From Candidatus Falkowiibacteriota bacterium (GTDB lineage Bacteria > Patescibacteriota > Patescibacteriia > UBA2591 > JABMQE01), in contig JABMQE010000082.1 of the NCBI GenBank assembly GCA_013203415.1, positions 1-12,694 on the forward strand: a stretch of DNA of 12,694 nucleotides. Reading direction: 5' to 3'. The position numbers and the translations under genes were made by a program. Below, in pieces: positions 6,987-12,523 of the stretch. Position 1 is the stretch's first letter. Each line of letters begins with the position of its first letter. The notes beneath the pieces are model-generated. The model did not search any database, had not been told where the DNA came from, and was given only the letters and a program-made list of their open reading frames with translations.

Positions 6987-7370
6987 TTATTTCCTCTTGC
7001 CTTTCATAGTTATGAGGCTTGATGCAAAGATGTTAGCCATCTCCTTACCTTCCTCCAAAAGATAATTACACTCTTCCAACAGGTTGTTCGGTACCAAATC
7101 AGAATCTCGGAGACATGCCAACCAAAATTTAGTTTCATTAGTCGACTTTAAGCAGTGATGAAAAAAATTCTGATAATCCTTTTTACTACTTGCGGCCTCT
7201 GCTTCAAAATAGTTTGCCCCCGTACTTGTCCCGCTCCTTACTAATTGAGATTTAATTTCTCTAATAACAGGAGAATTAGGTAATTGTGTCAAAAATTTCA
7301 AAAGACGAATAACAAAACGATATAATCTCAACTTAAACTCTTTTTTCAATTTATCCTTTCCTTCATCCAT
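6987..7370 (-). CDS. Four-helix-bundle protein (23S rRNA intervening-sequence protein family)
   Basis: The 127 residues have the pattern of the S23/IVS four-helix-bundle family: LYRFVIRLLKFLTQLPN, then QLVRSGTSTGANYFEAEAA, then DYQNFFHHCLKSTNETKFWL. Relatives are encoded in intervening sequences of 23S rRNA genes, beside diversity-generating retroelements (Avd), or as single genes as here. No rRNA or reverse transcriptase is present in the window. The fold is a small helical oligomer thought to bind nucleic acid; its cellular role is not known. It lies 43 bp after nagB and 62 bp before the GlmU-like gene, on the same strand, so it is probably co-transcribed. The ATG is at 7370 with no Shine-Dalgarno. 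Confidence 0.85.
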   Translation of the reverse strand: MDEGKDKLKKEFKLRLYRFVIRLLKFLTQLPNSPVIREIKSQLVRSGTSTGANYFEAEAASSKKDYQNFFHHCLKSTNETKFWLACLRDSDLVPNNLLEECNYLLEEGKEMANIFASSLITMKGKRK

Positions 7371-7413
7371 AAAACATCGTAATCTTTTATTTTTTATATG
7401 TGTCTTTTATGTT

Positions 7414-8157
7414 TTATTTTTCATTTTTTCTTTTCAACAAAGCCCCCGCTTCCTTCTCAATCAAAAAAATAACATCATTATGCTTCTGCAATACACTCGC
7501 CGGCATCTCCTCGTTCACCTCCCCCTCAGCTGCCCCTGCTACTGCCTTTGCCTTGCCTTCTCCATTCACCACCAAAATTATCTTTTTAGCTTCCATAATT
7601 GTTCCCATTCCCATTGTTATTGCTTCTTTTGGCACTTCATCCTCATTCTTAAAAAATCTCGAATTCGCTTCGATTGTACTCTCTGTTAAGTCCACCTTCC
7701 GCGTCCTAGAGCTAAAACTGCTTCCTGGCTCGTTAAATCCAACATGCCCGTTATGTCCAATCCCAACCACTTGTAAATCAATCCCCCCTGCCTCTTTAAT
7801 TTTTTTCTCATACTCCAGGCAAAAACTTTCATAATCATCATCTTGATAATTAGGAATATTTATATTCTCATCCTTTATGTTAATTTCATCAAAAAAGTTC
7901 TTATGCATAGTCAGCCAAAAACTCTGCTCATTCTCCATGGGAATCTTATAATACTCATCCAAATTAAAAGTTATAACCTTGCTAAAATCAATCTCTCCCT
8001 CTTTGTTTGCCTTAATCAATTCTTTATACATACCAACCGGCGTAGAACCGGTTGCCAAGCCCAAAACCGAATCCGGCTTATTTTTTAATTGTTCTATAAA
8101 AATCTCCGCCCCCTTTTTACTCATCTCATCATATGTCTCACATAAAATTAATTTCAT
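7414..8157 (-). CDS. nagB: Glucosamine-6-phosphate deaminase NagB
   Basis: NagB converts glucosamine-6-phosphate to fructose-6-phosphate and ammonia, reversibly. Motifs visible from the ATG at 8157 are LGLATGSTPVGMYKELI (phosphate loop), TFNLDEYY (D67), GIGHNGHVGFNEPGSSF (H138 and E143, the catalytic pair; N136 stands where E. coli has Asp, as in Bacillus-type enzymes) and ITMGMGTIMEAKK. The 247 residues resemble the short Gram-positive type. An upstream TTG (8169) could extend it by four residues, but MKLILCETYDEM is the better family start. No glmS is in the window. Together with the GlmU-like gene downstream, NagB may run in the biosynthetic direction (inference). There is no clear promoter or Shine-Dalgarno; the upstream gap holds AACAATTT repeats and hairpins. 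Confidence 0.93.
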   Translation of the reverse strand: MKLILCETYDEMSKKGAEIFIEQLKNKPDSVLGLATGSTPVGMYKELIKANKEGEIDFSKVITFNLDEYYKIPMENEQSFWLTMHKNFFDEINIKDENINIPNYQDDDYESFCLEYEKKIKEAGGIDLQVVGIGHNGHVGFNEPGSSFSSRTRKVDLTESTIEANSRFFKNEDEVPKEAITMGMGTIMEAKKIILVVNGEGKAKAVAGAAEGEVNEEMPASVLQKHNDVIFLIEKEAGALLKRKNEK

Positions 8158-8164
8158 AGTTATT

Positions 8165-8187
8165 AACAATTTAACAATTTAACAATT
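8165..8187. repeat. AACAATTT tandem repeat before nagB
   Basis: AACAATTT occurs three times in a row, the last copy missing its final T, just upstream of the nagB start. Confidence 0.8.
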
Positions 8188-8218
8188 CCAGCCAAAGGCT
8201 GGTCAGCCCGCTGGCTGA
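8188..8218. repeat. Paired palindromes CCAGCC-GGCTGG and TCAGCC-GGCTGA
   Basis: Two adjacent hairpins are seen: CCAGCC/GGCTGG with loop AAA (8188-8202) and TCAGCC/GGCTGA with loop CGCT (8203-8218). They are GC-rich islands in an AT-rich gap, of the kind found as dispersed elements. A related but longer element lies at 9209-9274. On the minus strand they could weakly terminate the upstream membrane-protein gene. Confidence 0.75.
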
Positions 8219-8233
8219 TATTTATTTATATTA

Positions 8234-8617
8234 TTATTCTTTCCATCTCCGAAGCTCATCATCCAAATTATACACCTCTGGCTCCTTCTCTTCATCAACA
8301 GCATCCTCGTTGACAGCCACTGGTTCCGAAATCTTTACCTCCTGCTCGTCTTTTTTTCTTTTTCTCTGATTTTTCTTTCTTTTTATCTTATTAACCTTTT
8401 TATTAACCTTACCTGCGGTGAGCTTGCCGAATCCATCAACTTTATCAACCCTATTAACCCTATTAACCCGCCCCCTCCCCCATATCCAAAAAGTTATAAG
8501 CAAAACAACGCCTCCTAATATCACAATCGAATTCCTTGCTAAAAGCCCCAAAATCAAAACCGCCAAACTAATTATCAGCCATATATAATTATTGCCTTTT
8601 CTGATATTCTTCTGCAT
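8234..8617 (-). CDS. Small membrane protein with basic linker and acidic tail
   Basis: I do not recognise a named family. The 127 residues begin with a short basic stretch, then two adjoining hydrophobic helices (about 11-27 and 30-46, including IIILG-type and VVLLITFWIWG segments) that would form a membrane hairpin. A repetitive basic stretch (about 49-90: RVNRVNRVDKVDGF, GKVNKKVNKIKRKK) leads into an acidic tail ending LDDELRRWKE. Both ends are predicted to be cytoplasmic. The repetitive segment comes from repeats in the DNA (GGGTTAATA units and a degenerate palindrome at 8417-8431), so it may be a late addition. The gene lies 29 bp after the phosphoesterase gene. The ATG at 8617 has no Shine-Dalgarno. 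Confidence 0.65.
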   Translation of the reverse strand: MQKNIRKGNNYIWLIISLAVLILGLLARNSIVILGGVVLLITFWIWGRGRVNRVNRVDKVDGFGKLTAGKVNKKVNKIKRKKNQRKRKKDEQEVKISEPVAVNEDAVDEEKEPEVYNLDDELRRWKE

Positions 8618-8635
8618 ACGATTATTTCTGTCTTT

Positions 8636-8644
8636 ATTATAACA
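8636..8644 (-). promoter_or_regulatory. Possible extended -10 promoter for the small membrane protein gene
   Basis: TGTTATAAT on the minus strand (8644-8636) matches the extended -10 pattern TGnTATAAT, but no good -35 box is present. The predicted transcription start would leave a leader of only about a dozen bases before the ATG at 8617. It overlaps the 3' end of the phosphoesterase gene. Confidence 0.3.
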
Positions 8645-8646
8645 CT

Positions 8647-9192
8647 TTATCCTGTCTTAAAAAACAGCCAATTTTTTCCCTCTTTCATTTTCACCAAAGC
8701 ATACTCCCCTTTTAACTTCTCCCCCTCAAGCTTAAACTTAAAACTTCGTCCTTCATACTTCTCGCTAGACCTTGAGCTTGCCCGCCCTGAGCTTGTCGAA
8801 GTGGTCGAAAGGATACTTCGTCCTTCCTGCCTGCCCCGCCTGCCGGCAGGCAGGCGGCTTGGCATGGCATACTTAAACGTCCCTTCGTCCCAAATCTCAA
8901 CCTTGCCTGCTCCATAATTTCCTTCTGGTATCACTCCCTTAAATTTAATATAATCAACCGGATGATCCTCCACTTGCACTGCCAACCTCTTTATCCCCTT
9001 TTTTCTTGGTGGCTGTTTTGGCACTGCCCAACTTTTCAAAACCCCCTCCATTTCTAAACGCAAGTCATAATGCAGATGACTCGCCTGGTGCTTATGAACC
9101 ACAAACCTCTGCCCACCACCAAGCTTAACCTTACCCTCGGGCTCTGAGGTCTTTTCAAATTTCCTCTTATTTTTATATTTCTCCAAACCCAT
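8647..9192 (-). CDS. Stand-alone LigD-type 3'-phosphoesterase domain protein
   Basis: This family removes 3'-phosphate or 3'-ribonucleoside ends from DNA before ligation; in many bacteria it is fused to ligase D. Here it is alone (181 residues). Key residues are present with the spacing known for the Pseudomonas LigD domain: H35, H41, D43, R45 (in VVHKHQASHLHYDLRLE) and H77 (VEDHPVDY). WAVPK, IPEGNYGAGKVEIWDEGTF and the closing LEGEKLKGEYALVKM are also seen. Residues about 111-149 are an Arg/Ser-rich insert encoded by palindromic repeat DNA (8743-8855), lying between the two conserved halves and bounded by the doubled tetrapeptide EGRS. Normal relatives have a short loop there. It follows the exonuclease gene after 91 bp. 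No ligase, polymerase or Ku gene is in the window. Start at ATG 9192; no Shine-Dalgarno. Confidence 0.9.
   Translation of the reverse strand: MGLEKYKNKRKFEKTSEPEGKVKLGGGQRFVVHKHQASHLHYDLRLEMEGVLKSWAVPKQPPRKKGIKRLAVQVEDHPVDYIKFKGVIPEGNYGAGKVEIWDEGTFKYAMPSRLPAGRRGRQEGRSILSTTSTSSGRASSRSSEKYEGRSFKFKLEGEKLKGEYALVKMKEGKNWLFFKTG
8743..8855. repeat. Palindromic repeat element inside the phosphoesterase gene
   Basis: A REP-like core CCCTGAGCTTGTCGAAG (8785-8801) lies between 12-bp direct repeats ACTTCGTCCTTC at 8743-8754 and 8815-8826. The repeats are 72 bp apart, exactly 24 codons. Next to it is a GC-rich perfect palindrome GCCTGCCGGCAGGC (8838-8851). The core is the same type as those at 12083-12102 and 12666-12688. 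Confidence 0.8.
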
Positions 9193-9208
9193 AACTAAAA
9201 AAGAATAA

Positions 9209-9274
9209 TATCAGCCTCAACCAAAGGCAGATGAGCCTCTGGCTCAAGCGGACTGCCTGCCCGCCCCTGGCTGG
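9209..9274. repeat. GC-rich palindromic element between exonuclease and phosphoesterase genes
   Basis: This stretch contains the hairpin GAGCC-TCT-GGCTC (9233-9245) and C-rich arms ending CCCCTGGCTGG. Words such as TATCAGCC, CCAAAGGC and GGCTGG are shared with the element at 8188-8218. It fills almost the whole 91-bp gap and has no coding capacity. Confidence 0.6.
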
Positions 9275-9283
9275 AACAATAAA

Positions 9284-10009
9284 TTACAAGCCACCCACTG
9301 TCTTATCCCACGCTTCCCAAAGTTTAGCCGTCGCTACCAAATCCCCATAGCAATACTCTGCTATCTCCCTTGCCTTGCCTTGCCTAAAAAACTCCGGCAC
9401 CTCTAATCCTGTTATTCCTCCCTCTTTCGGGCTTTTTATCCCAAACGCCTTGCAAAAAAAATCCAAACTAAACTTTCTAACTGCCCCGTAAAAAGTCAGC
9501 TTCTCCAATAAATCCAAGTGTTCTTTATCATTATAACGATAAGGCATCAAATCCCGCGAAGCCGAAACTCCCAAAATCGCCGACCGCAAAATTAAAAACG
9601 GGCAATCAAATCCCCGCCCGTTAAAAGTAATAAACTGGTTATAATGTTTTATATCCTCCCAAAACTTTTCTAAAAGCTCCTTCTCATCCCTAACTTCAAT
9701 ATATTTAACATTTGTTTCGTCCGCATCATCCGCGTCATTCGTGTCGCTTGATTTTTTGTTTTTTTGTTTTTTTGATTTCTCTTCACCACCCTCTCCATGC
9801 CTAAAATACACCACCGCCTTCCCAGAATCGGGATTCAATAAACCAATCGCCACCACCTCTCCAGTCACCGGATAAAACGCCAAGCTCTGTTTAACTTCCT
9901 CTGCCTTTTCTTCGGTTTCTGCATATTTCAAAAGATACTCCTTACTCTTTTCTTCCAAAGATTCAAAATCCACTCCAATTGTCTCGATATCAAAAATAAC
10001 TCTCGACAT
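9284..10009 (-). CDS. Predicted 3'-5' exonuclease, DNA polymerase B exonuclease-like
   Basis: The protein is a DEDD-type exonuclease of the stand-alone PolB-like group. With ATG at 10009 it has 241 residues. ExoI is VIFDIETIG (D7, E9), ExoII is FITFNGRGFDCPFL (D135) and ExoIII is AEYCYGDLVAT (Y219, D223). SLAFYPVTGEVVAIGL and HLDLLEKL are also typical of the group. It would trim 3' ends of DNA (possibly RNA) in the cytoplasm. The frame stays open up to 10072, but that start lies inside the upstream gene's terminator and the family starts at MSRVIFDIET. Residues about 74-100 form a low-complexity Lys-rich then Asp/Ala-rich loop encoded by poly-A and GCGGATGATGCGGA-type repeats. It precedes the phosphoesterase gene, suggesting a 3'-end repair pair (inference). 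Confidence 0.88.
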   Translation of the reverse strand: MSRVIFDIETIGVDFESLEEKSKEYLLKYAETEEKAEEVKQSLAFYPVTGEVVAIGLLNPDSGKAVVYFRHGEGGEEKSKKQKNKKSSDTNDADDADETNVKYIEVRDEKELLEKFWEDIKHYNQFITFNGRGFDCPFLILRSAILGVSASRDLMPYRYNDKEHLDLLEKLTFYGAVRKFSLDFFCKAFGIKSPKEGGITGLEVPEFFRQGKAREIAEYCYGDLVATAKLWEAWDKTVGGL

Positions 10010-10060
10010 AAATAAAAAATTAACTAATATTATCCCTACTAATAAATTACCACGAACCCT

Positions 10061-10101
10061 CCCCAAAAACAAGAGACGCCGGTCTTAAAAACCGACGCCT
10101 C
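10061..10101 (-). terminator. Rho-independent terminator of the 591-residue surface protein gene
   Basis: On the minus strand GAGGCGTCGGT and ACCGGCGTCTC (10101-10073) pair with two G-U wobbles around a 7-nt loop and are followed by TTGTTTTTGG. The hairpin starts 24 bp after the stop of the surface gene. Read from the plus strand the wobbles become mismatches, so it is oriented to the minus strand. Confidence 0.85.
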
Positions 10102-10125
10102 TTTATTATAATCTATCTGATAAGT

Positions 10126-11901
10126 TTAATCTGTAAAAACTGCTGACGTAGAAGTCGCTGGCAGCCCAGGCACTTGATAACCATTATACCAGTCAAACGT
10201 GCTTGTTGAATGAACATCGGGTATGTTTTGCGACATATCACTCCATATAAAACGCGCTCCCGAAGAATCAATCATTTCTGCATTACCTGGATAAACCAAG
10301 GCCTCTTCCCCGTCTCCAAGCATTGCCACACTAAACCCTTTCATACTTGAAACACTTCCCAAAAGCTCATAAGTTCTGGTTTCACCTACCATAATTCTCT
10401 CTTCACCCATTTGCCAATCTTCATAATTAAAATAAAGACTAACCAAGCCATCATCATCCATTCTTTCCCGCTGAGAAACCTTTCTCCTGTCCCCAAAAGT
10501 TATATCATAAAGATAAAAATCAGTTGCCGAAGCAGCCCCAGTATCTGGCCTAAACATCACTTTGTAAAGCCCGATATTACCACCTCTGGGATCAGCACTA
10601 ACATCAAATCTATACAGCTTTCTGTATAACATTAAATCACTAGCATCAACACTATCTGCCGCAGGAACAAAAGCATAGCGCTCTAAAACAACAGGCATTC
10701 CTTTAACCATGGTAAAAATACTGCCAACCGGCGCTTCCCCGCCAAAACCAATCACCTCTATCCCTGCCCCGCTAATACGCCCCCTGCTGGAAAAATCTTC
10801 CGCCCTTGCAATTTTATAGCCAATCTTATGGCCGGAAACACCTGGCTGTAACGAACCAACCCGGCTTAAATCTGCTTTAACATAAAGCTTTCTAACTTCC
10901 CCGTCAGGCACGCTAAATTTATTTGGTCTATCACCTAAATTCCAAAAAGTCGCAGAAATCTTATTGATCGCTCGCGAAGCAATCATATTGCCGTCCTCGT
11001 CATAAAGATACAACATATCAATATCATTTGGAGAAAAAACACTTTCATCTCCGGTAATACCGGTAAGCTTTATCCGGTCTAGGATCATCTCCTCATTAAG
11101 AGCACTAACATCAAAAATCGCCAAAGTCACATCATGAACTCCGCCAATAACCAAGCTCGGCTCCGGAGTATCATAAGATTTTTTAATCTCCATAGTTCCG
11201 GATTCAATAACAACAAATTTCCTCTCGACTATAAAACTGCCATCATTATAACCGCCATCAAATTTCGTGCCTTCATCAAAATCAAACTGCCAAGAAGTTG
11301 GAGAAAGCTGAGTTATTTTATAATACCTGGAATCAGTCGAATAATTAGGTCCAAAAACTTTGTGCCCGGTTTTGTTAAACCTGCTAGACCATCTAGATAA
11401 ATGAGAAAATACCAATTCCTCGCCCGCCTCAAAATAACCCAAATCCACATCCGCACCCATATCCGGATAATAACCATAATATTTCTTAAGGAAAAATTTT
11501 ATGTCACTGCCTGGCTCATAATTATTCTTTAATGCTTTCTTTGTCTCCAATAACTGGCTGCCAAAAATCCTGTTAATCTCAAAAACCTCAATCTGATTTT
11601 TAGGGTCGCTTCCATCAACAATCAATAATCTATCACCCGGACTTAAACTCGGCACTTCTTTTTCAAGCCACAAAAGATTTGGGCTGTATTGACGAGACAA
11701 CTTCGCTGTCAAAGACGTCTCAAGAGAAATCCAGCTTCTAGCCGCCGAATTAAACCACTGAGGCCTTAAAACATACTCTCCCGGTTCTGTAAGAATTACT
11801 CTGTTATCACCTTCAGTCGCCGAAACCGAATCAGAAAAAACAAAACCACAACTTCCAAAAAGGATTGTGGCTGCTAAAATGAAAAAAAGTACTTTTTTCA
11901 T
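10126..11901 (-). CDS. Secreted surface protein with signal peptide, CPR-type beta-sandwich segments
   Basis: The 591 residues start with a clear signal peptide (MKKVLFFILAATILFG and onward, with cleavage likely after SVSA near residue 29). Cys18 lies in FGSC, a poor lipobox, so a lipoprotein is less likely. The rest has no long hydrophobic segment and reads as beta-rich. A stretch around residues 285-345 (DMLYLYDEDGNMIASRAI, NKFSVPDGEVRKLYVKADL) resembles extracellular modules common in Patescibacteria. The C-terminal part FIWSDMSQN and DWYNGYQVPGLP resembles a recurrent end region of such proteins. No enzyme motif is seen. It is flanked by its own promoter and terminator, so it is a single-gene transcription unit. 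The inferred role is structure or adhesion at the cell surface. ATG at 11901; no Shine-Dalgarno. Confidence 0.85.
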   Translation of the reverse strand: MKKVLFFILAATILFGSCGFVFSDSVSATEGDNRVILTEPGEYVLRPQWFNSAARSWISLETSLTAKLSRQYSPNLLWLEKEVPSLSPGDRLLIVDGSDPKNQIEVFEINRIFGSQLLETKKALKNNYEPGSDIKFFLKKYYGYYPDMGADVDLGYFEAGEELVFSHLSRWSSRFNKTGHKVFGPNYSTDSRYYKITQLSPTSWQFDFDEGTKFDGGYNDGSFIVERKFVVIESGTMEIKKSYDTPEPSLVIGGVHDVTLAIFDVSALNEEMILDRIKLTGITGDESVFSPNDIDMLYLYDEDGNMIASRAINKISATFWNLGDRPNKFSVPDGEVRKLYVKADLSRVGSLQPGVSGHKIGYKIARAEDFSSRGRISGAGIEVIGFGGEAPVGSIFTMVKGMPVVLERYAFVPAADSVDASDLMLYRKLYRFDVSADPRGGNIGLYKVMFRPDTGAASATDFYLYDITFGDRRKVSQRERMDDDGLVSLYFNYEDWQMGEERIMVGETRTYELLGSVSSMKGFSVAMLGDGEEALVYPGNAEMIDSSGARFIWSDMSQNIPDVHSTSTFDWYNGYQVPGLPATSTSAVFTD

Positions 11902-11951
11902 AAAATTAAACTTAAAAATTATAACCCCACCCCGATATTTAATAATACTAT

Positions 11952-11979
11952 ATTATAGCAAATCATCACAAAAAGTCAA
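11952..11979 (-). promoter_or_regulatory. Sigma70-type promoter of the 591-residue surface protein gene
   Basis: TTGACT (11979-11974) and TATAAT (11957-11952) are separated by 16 bp. Transcription would begin near 11945, giving a leader of about 44 nt. The layout closely resembles the promoter of the giant surface gene at 3769-3797. Confidence 0.75.
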
Positions 11980-11987
11980 CCCATTTT

Positions 11988-12113
11988 TTCGCATTTTCGC
12001 CCAGCCTCGACGAGCCAAGCTCGCTCGCCTCGCTGCGAAGCGGGTCTTGGCGAGGCGGGTAGTTTCGCATTCTCGCAGCCTGCCCTGAGCCGAGTCGAAG
12101 GGTAGTTTCGTAT
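11988..12113. repeat. Two tandem palindromic repeat units sharing TTTCGCAT borders
   Basis: Two units each open with TTTCGCATT(T/C)TCGC and AGCCT (from 11988 and 12063) and close with GGGTAGTTTCG (12057-12067 and 12100-12110). Unit 1 holds the inverted repeat GCCTCG/CGAGGC (12004-12009 and 12051-12056). Unit 2 holds the REP-like core CCCTGAGCCGAGTCGAAGGG (12083-12102). GC content is well above the surroundings and no reading frame is evident. The rest of the gap to 12187 shows nothing further. Confidence 0.75.
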
Positions 12114-12192
12114 CTTGATTATTTACCTAAAATTAGCCAAAAAAAATACCCCAACATATTTATCTATCAACTACCTGTCCCGACCACACGTC

Positions 12193-12227
12193 TCGTGAAT
12201 CGTGTTACGTGACTCGTGAGTCGTGTT
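12193..12227. repeat. Heptamer tandem repeat (A/T)CGTGNN at the end of the 72-codon gene
   Basis: The word TCGTG or ACGTG recurs at 12193, 12200, 12207, 12214 and 12221, exactly every 7 bp. The repeat overlaps the last codons and the stop codon of the adjoining small gene. Confidence 0.75.
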
Positions 12228-12423
12228 CAATATCCCGCCACTCGCTTCGAAGCTTCGCCTTCATTTCACTGGCATCACAATCTTCATCAATCTTTCCATC
12301 ATTCTGCCATTCCTCTAAAACCAAATCCACCAGCTCATAATATTTTTGGTCGTCTCCCCCTGTTTCCAAATATTCCGGCCTCGATTTAATATCACCCAAA
12401 ATTTGATTAAATAATTCCTGCAT
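12205..12423 (-). CDS. Small acidic hypothetical protein
   Basis: The 72 residues are acidic and predicted helical (MQELFNQILGDIKSRPEYLE, then YYELVDLVLEEWQNDGKIDE). I see no signal peptide, membrane segment or catalytic motif, and I recognise no named family. The pattern resembles small helical proteins of unknown role in Patescibacteria. The last residues HDSRVT and the TAA stop are encoded by the CGTG heptamer repeat at 12193-12227, so the C-terminus may have been replaced by repeat DNA. An AT-rich heptamer repeat lies just upstream of the start at 12423. It lies about 100 bp downstream of the elongation factor-like gene on the same strand. No Shine-Dalgarno. Confidence 0.6.
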   Translation of the reverse strand: MQELFNQILGDIKSRPEYLETGGDDQKYYELVDLVLEEWQNDGKIDEDCDASEMKAKLRSEWRDIEHDSRVT

Positions 12424-12432
12424 AAGTTTCTA

Positions 12433-12467
12433 AAATAATAAATAATAAATAATAAATATTAAATAAT
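12433..12467. repeat. AAATAAT heptamer tandem repeat, five units
   Basis: AAATAAT occurs three times, then AAATATT, then AAATAAT, just upstream of the 72-codon gene. It is pure A/T and could ease strand opening or reflect slippage. Confidence 0.85.
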
Positions 12468-12523
12468 AAATTAACTCAAAAGCCGCACTGAATATCAGCC
12501 CTTAATTTTACATAGCAAAACAA

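Noticed and set aside
6987..7370. Intervening sequence inside a 23S rRNA gene or part of a diversity-generating retroelement
   Set aside because: The flanking DNA encodes nagB and a GlmU-like protein; no rRNA, reverse transcriptase or template repeat is present.
10010..10072. Exonuclease start at 10072
   Set aside because: That start lies inside the upstream gene's terminator, and the added residues are hydrophobic without family support. ATG 10009 starts directly at the ExoI motif.
11840..11901. Lipoprotein signal in the 591-residue surface protein
   Set aside because: The segment FGSC lacks the expected Leu-type residue three before the Cys, and a normal signal-peptidase site follows at SVSA.
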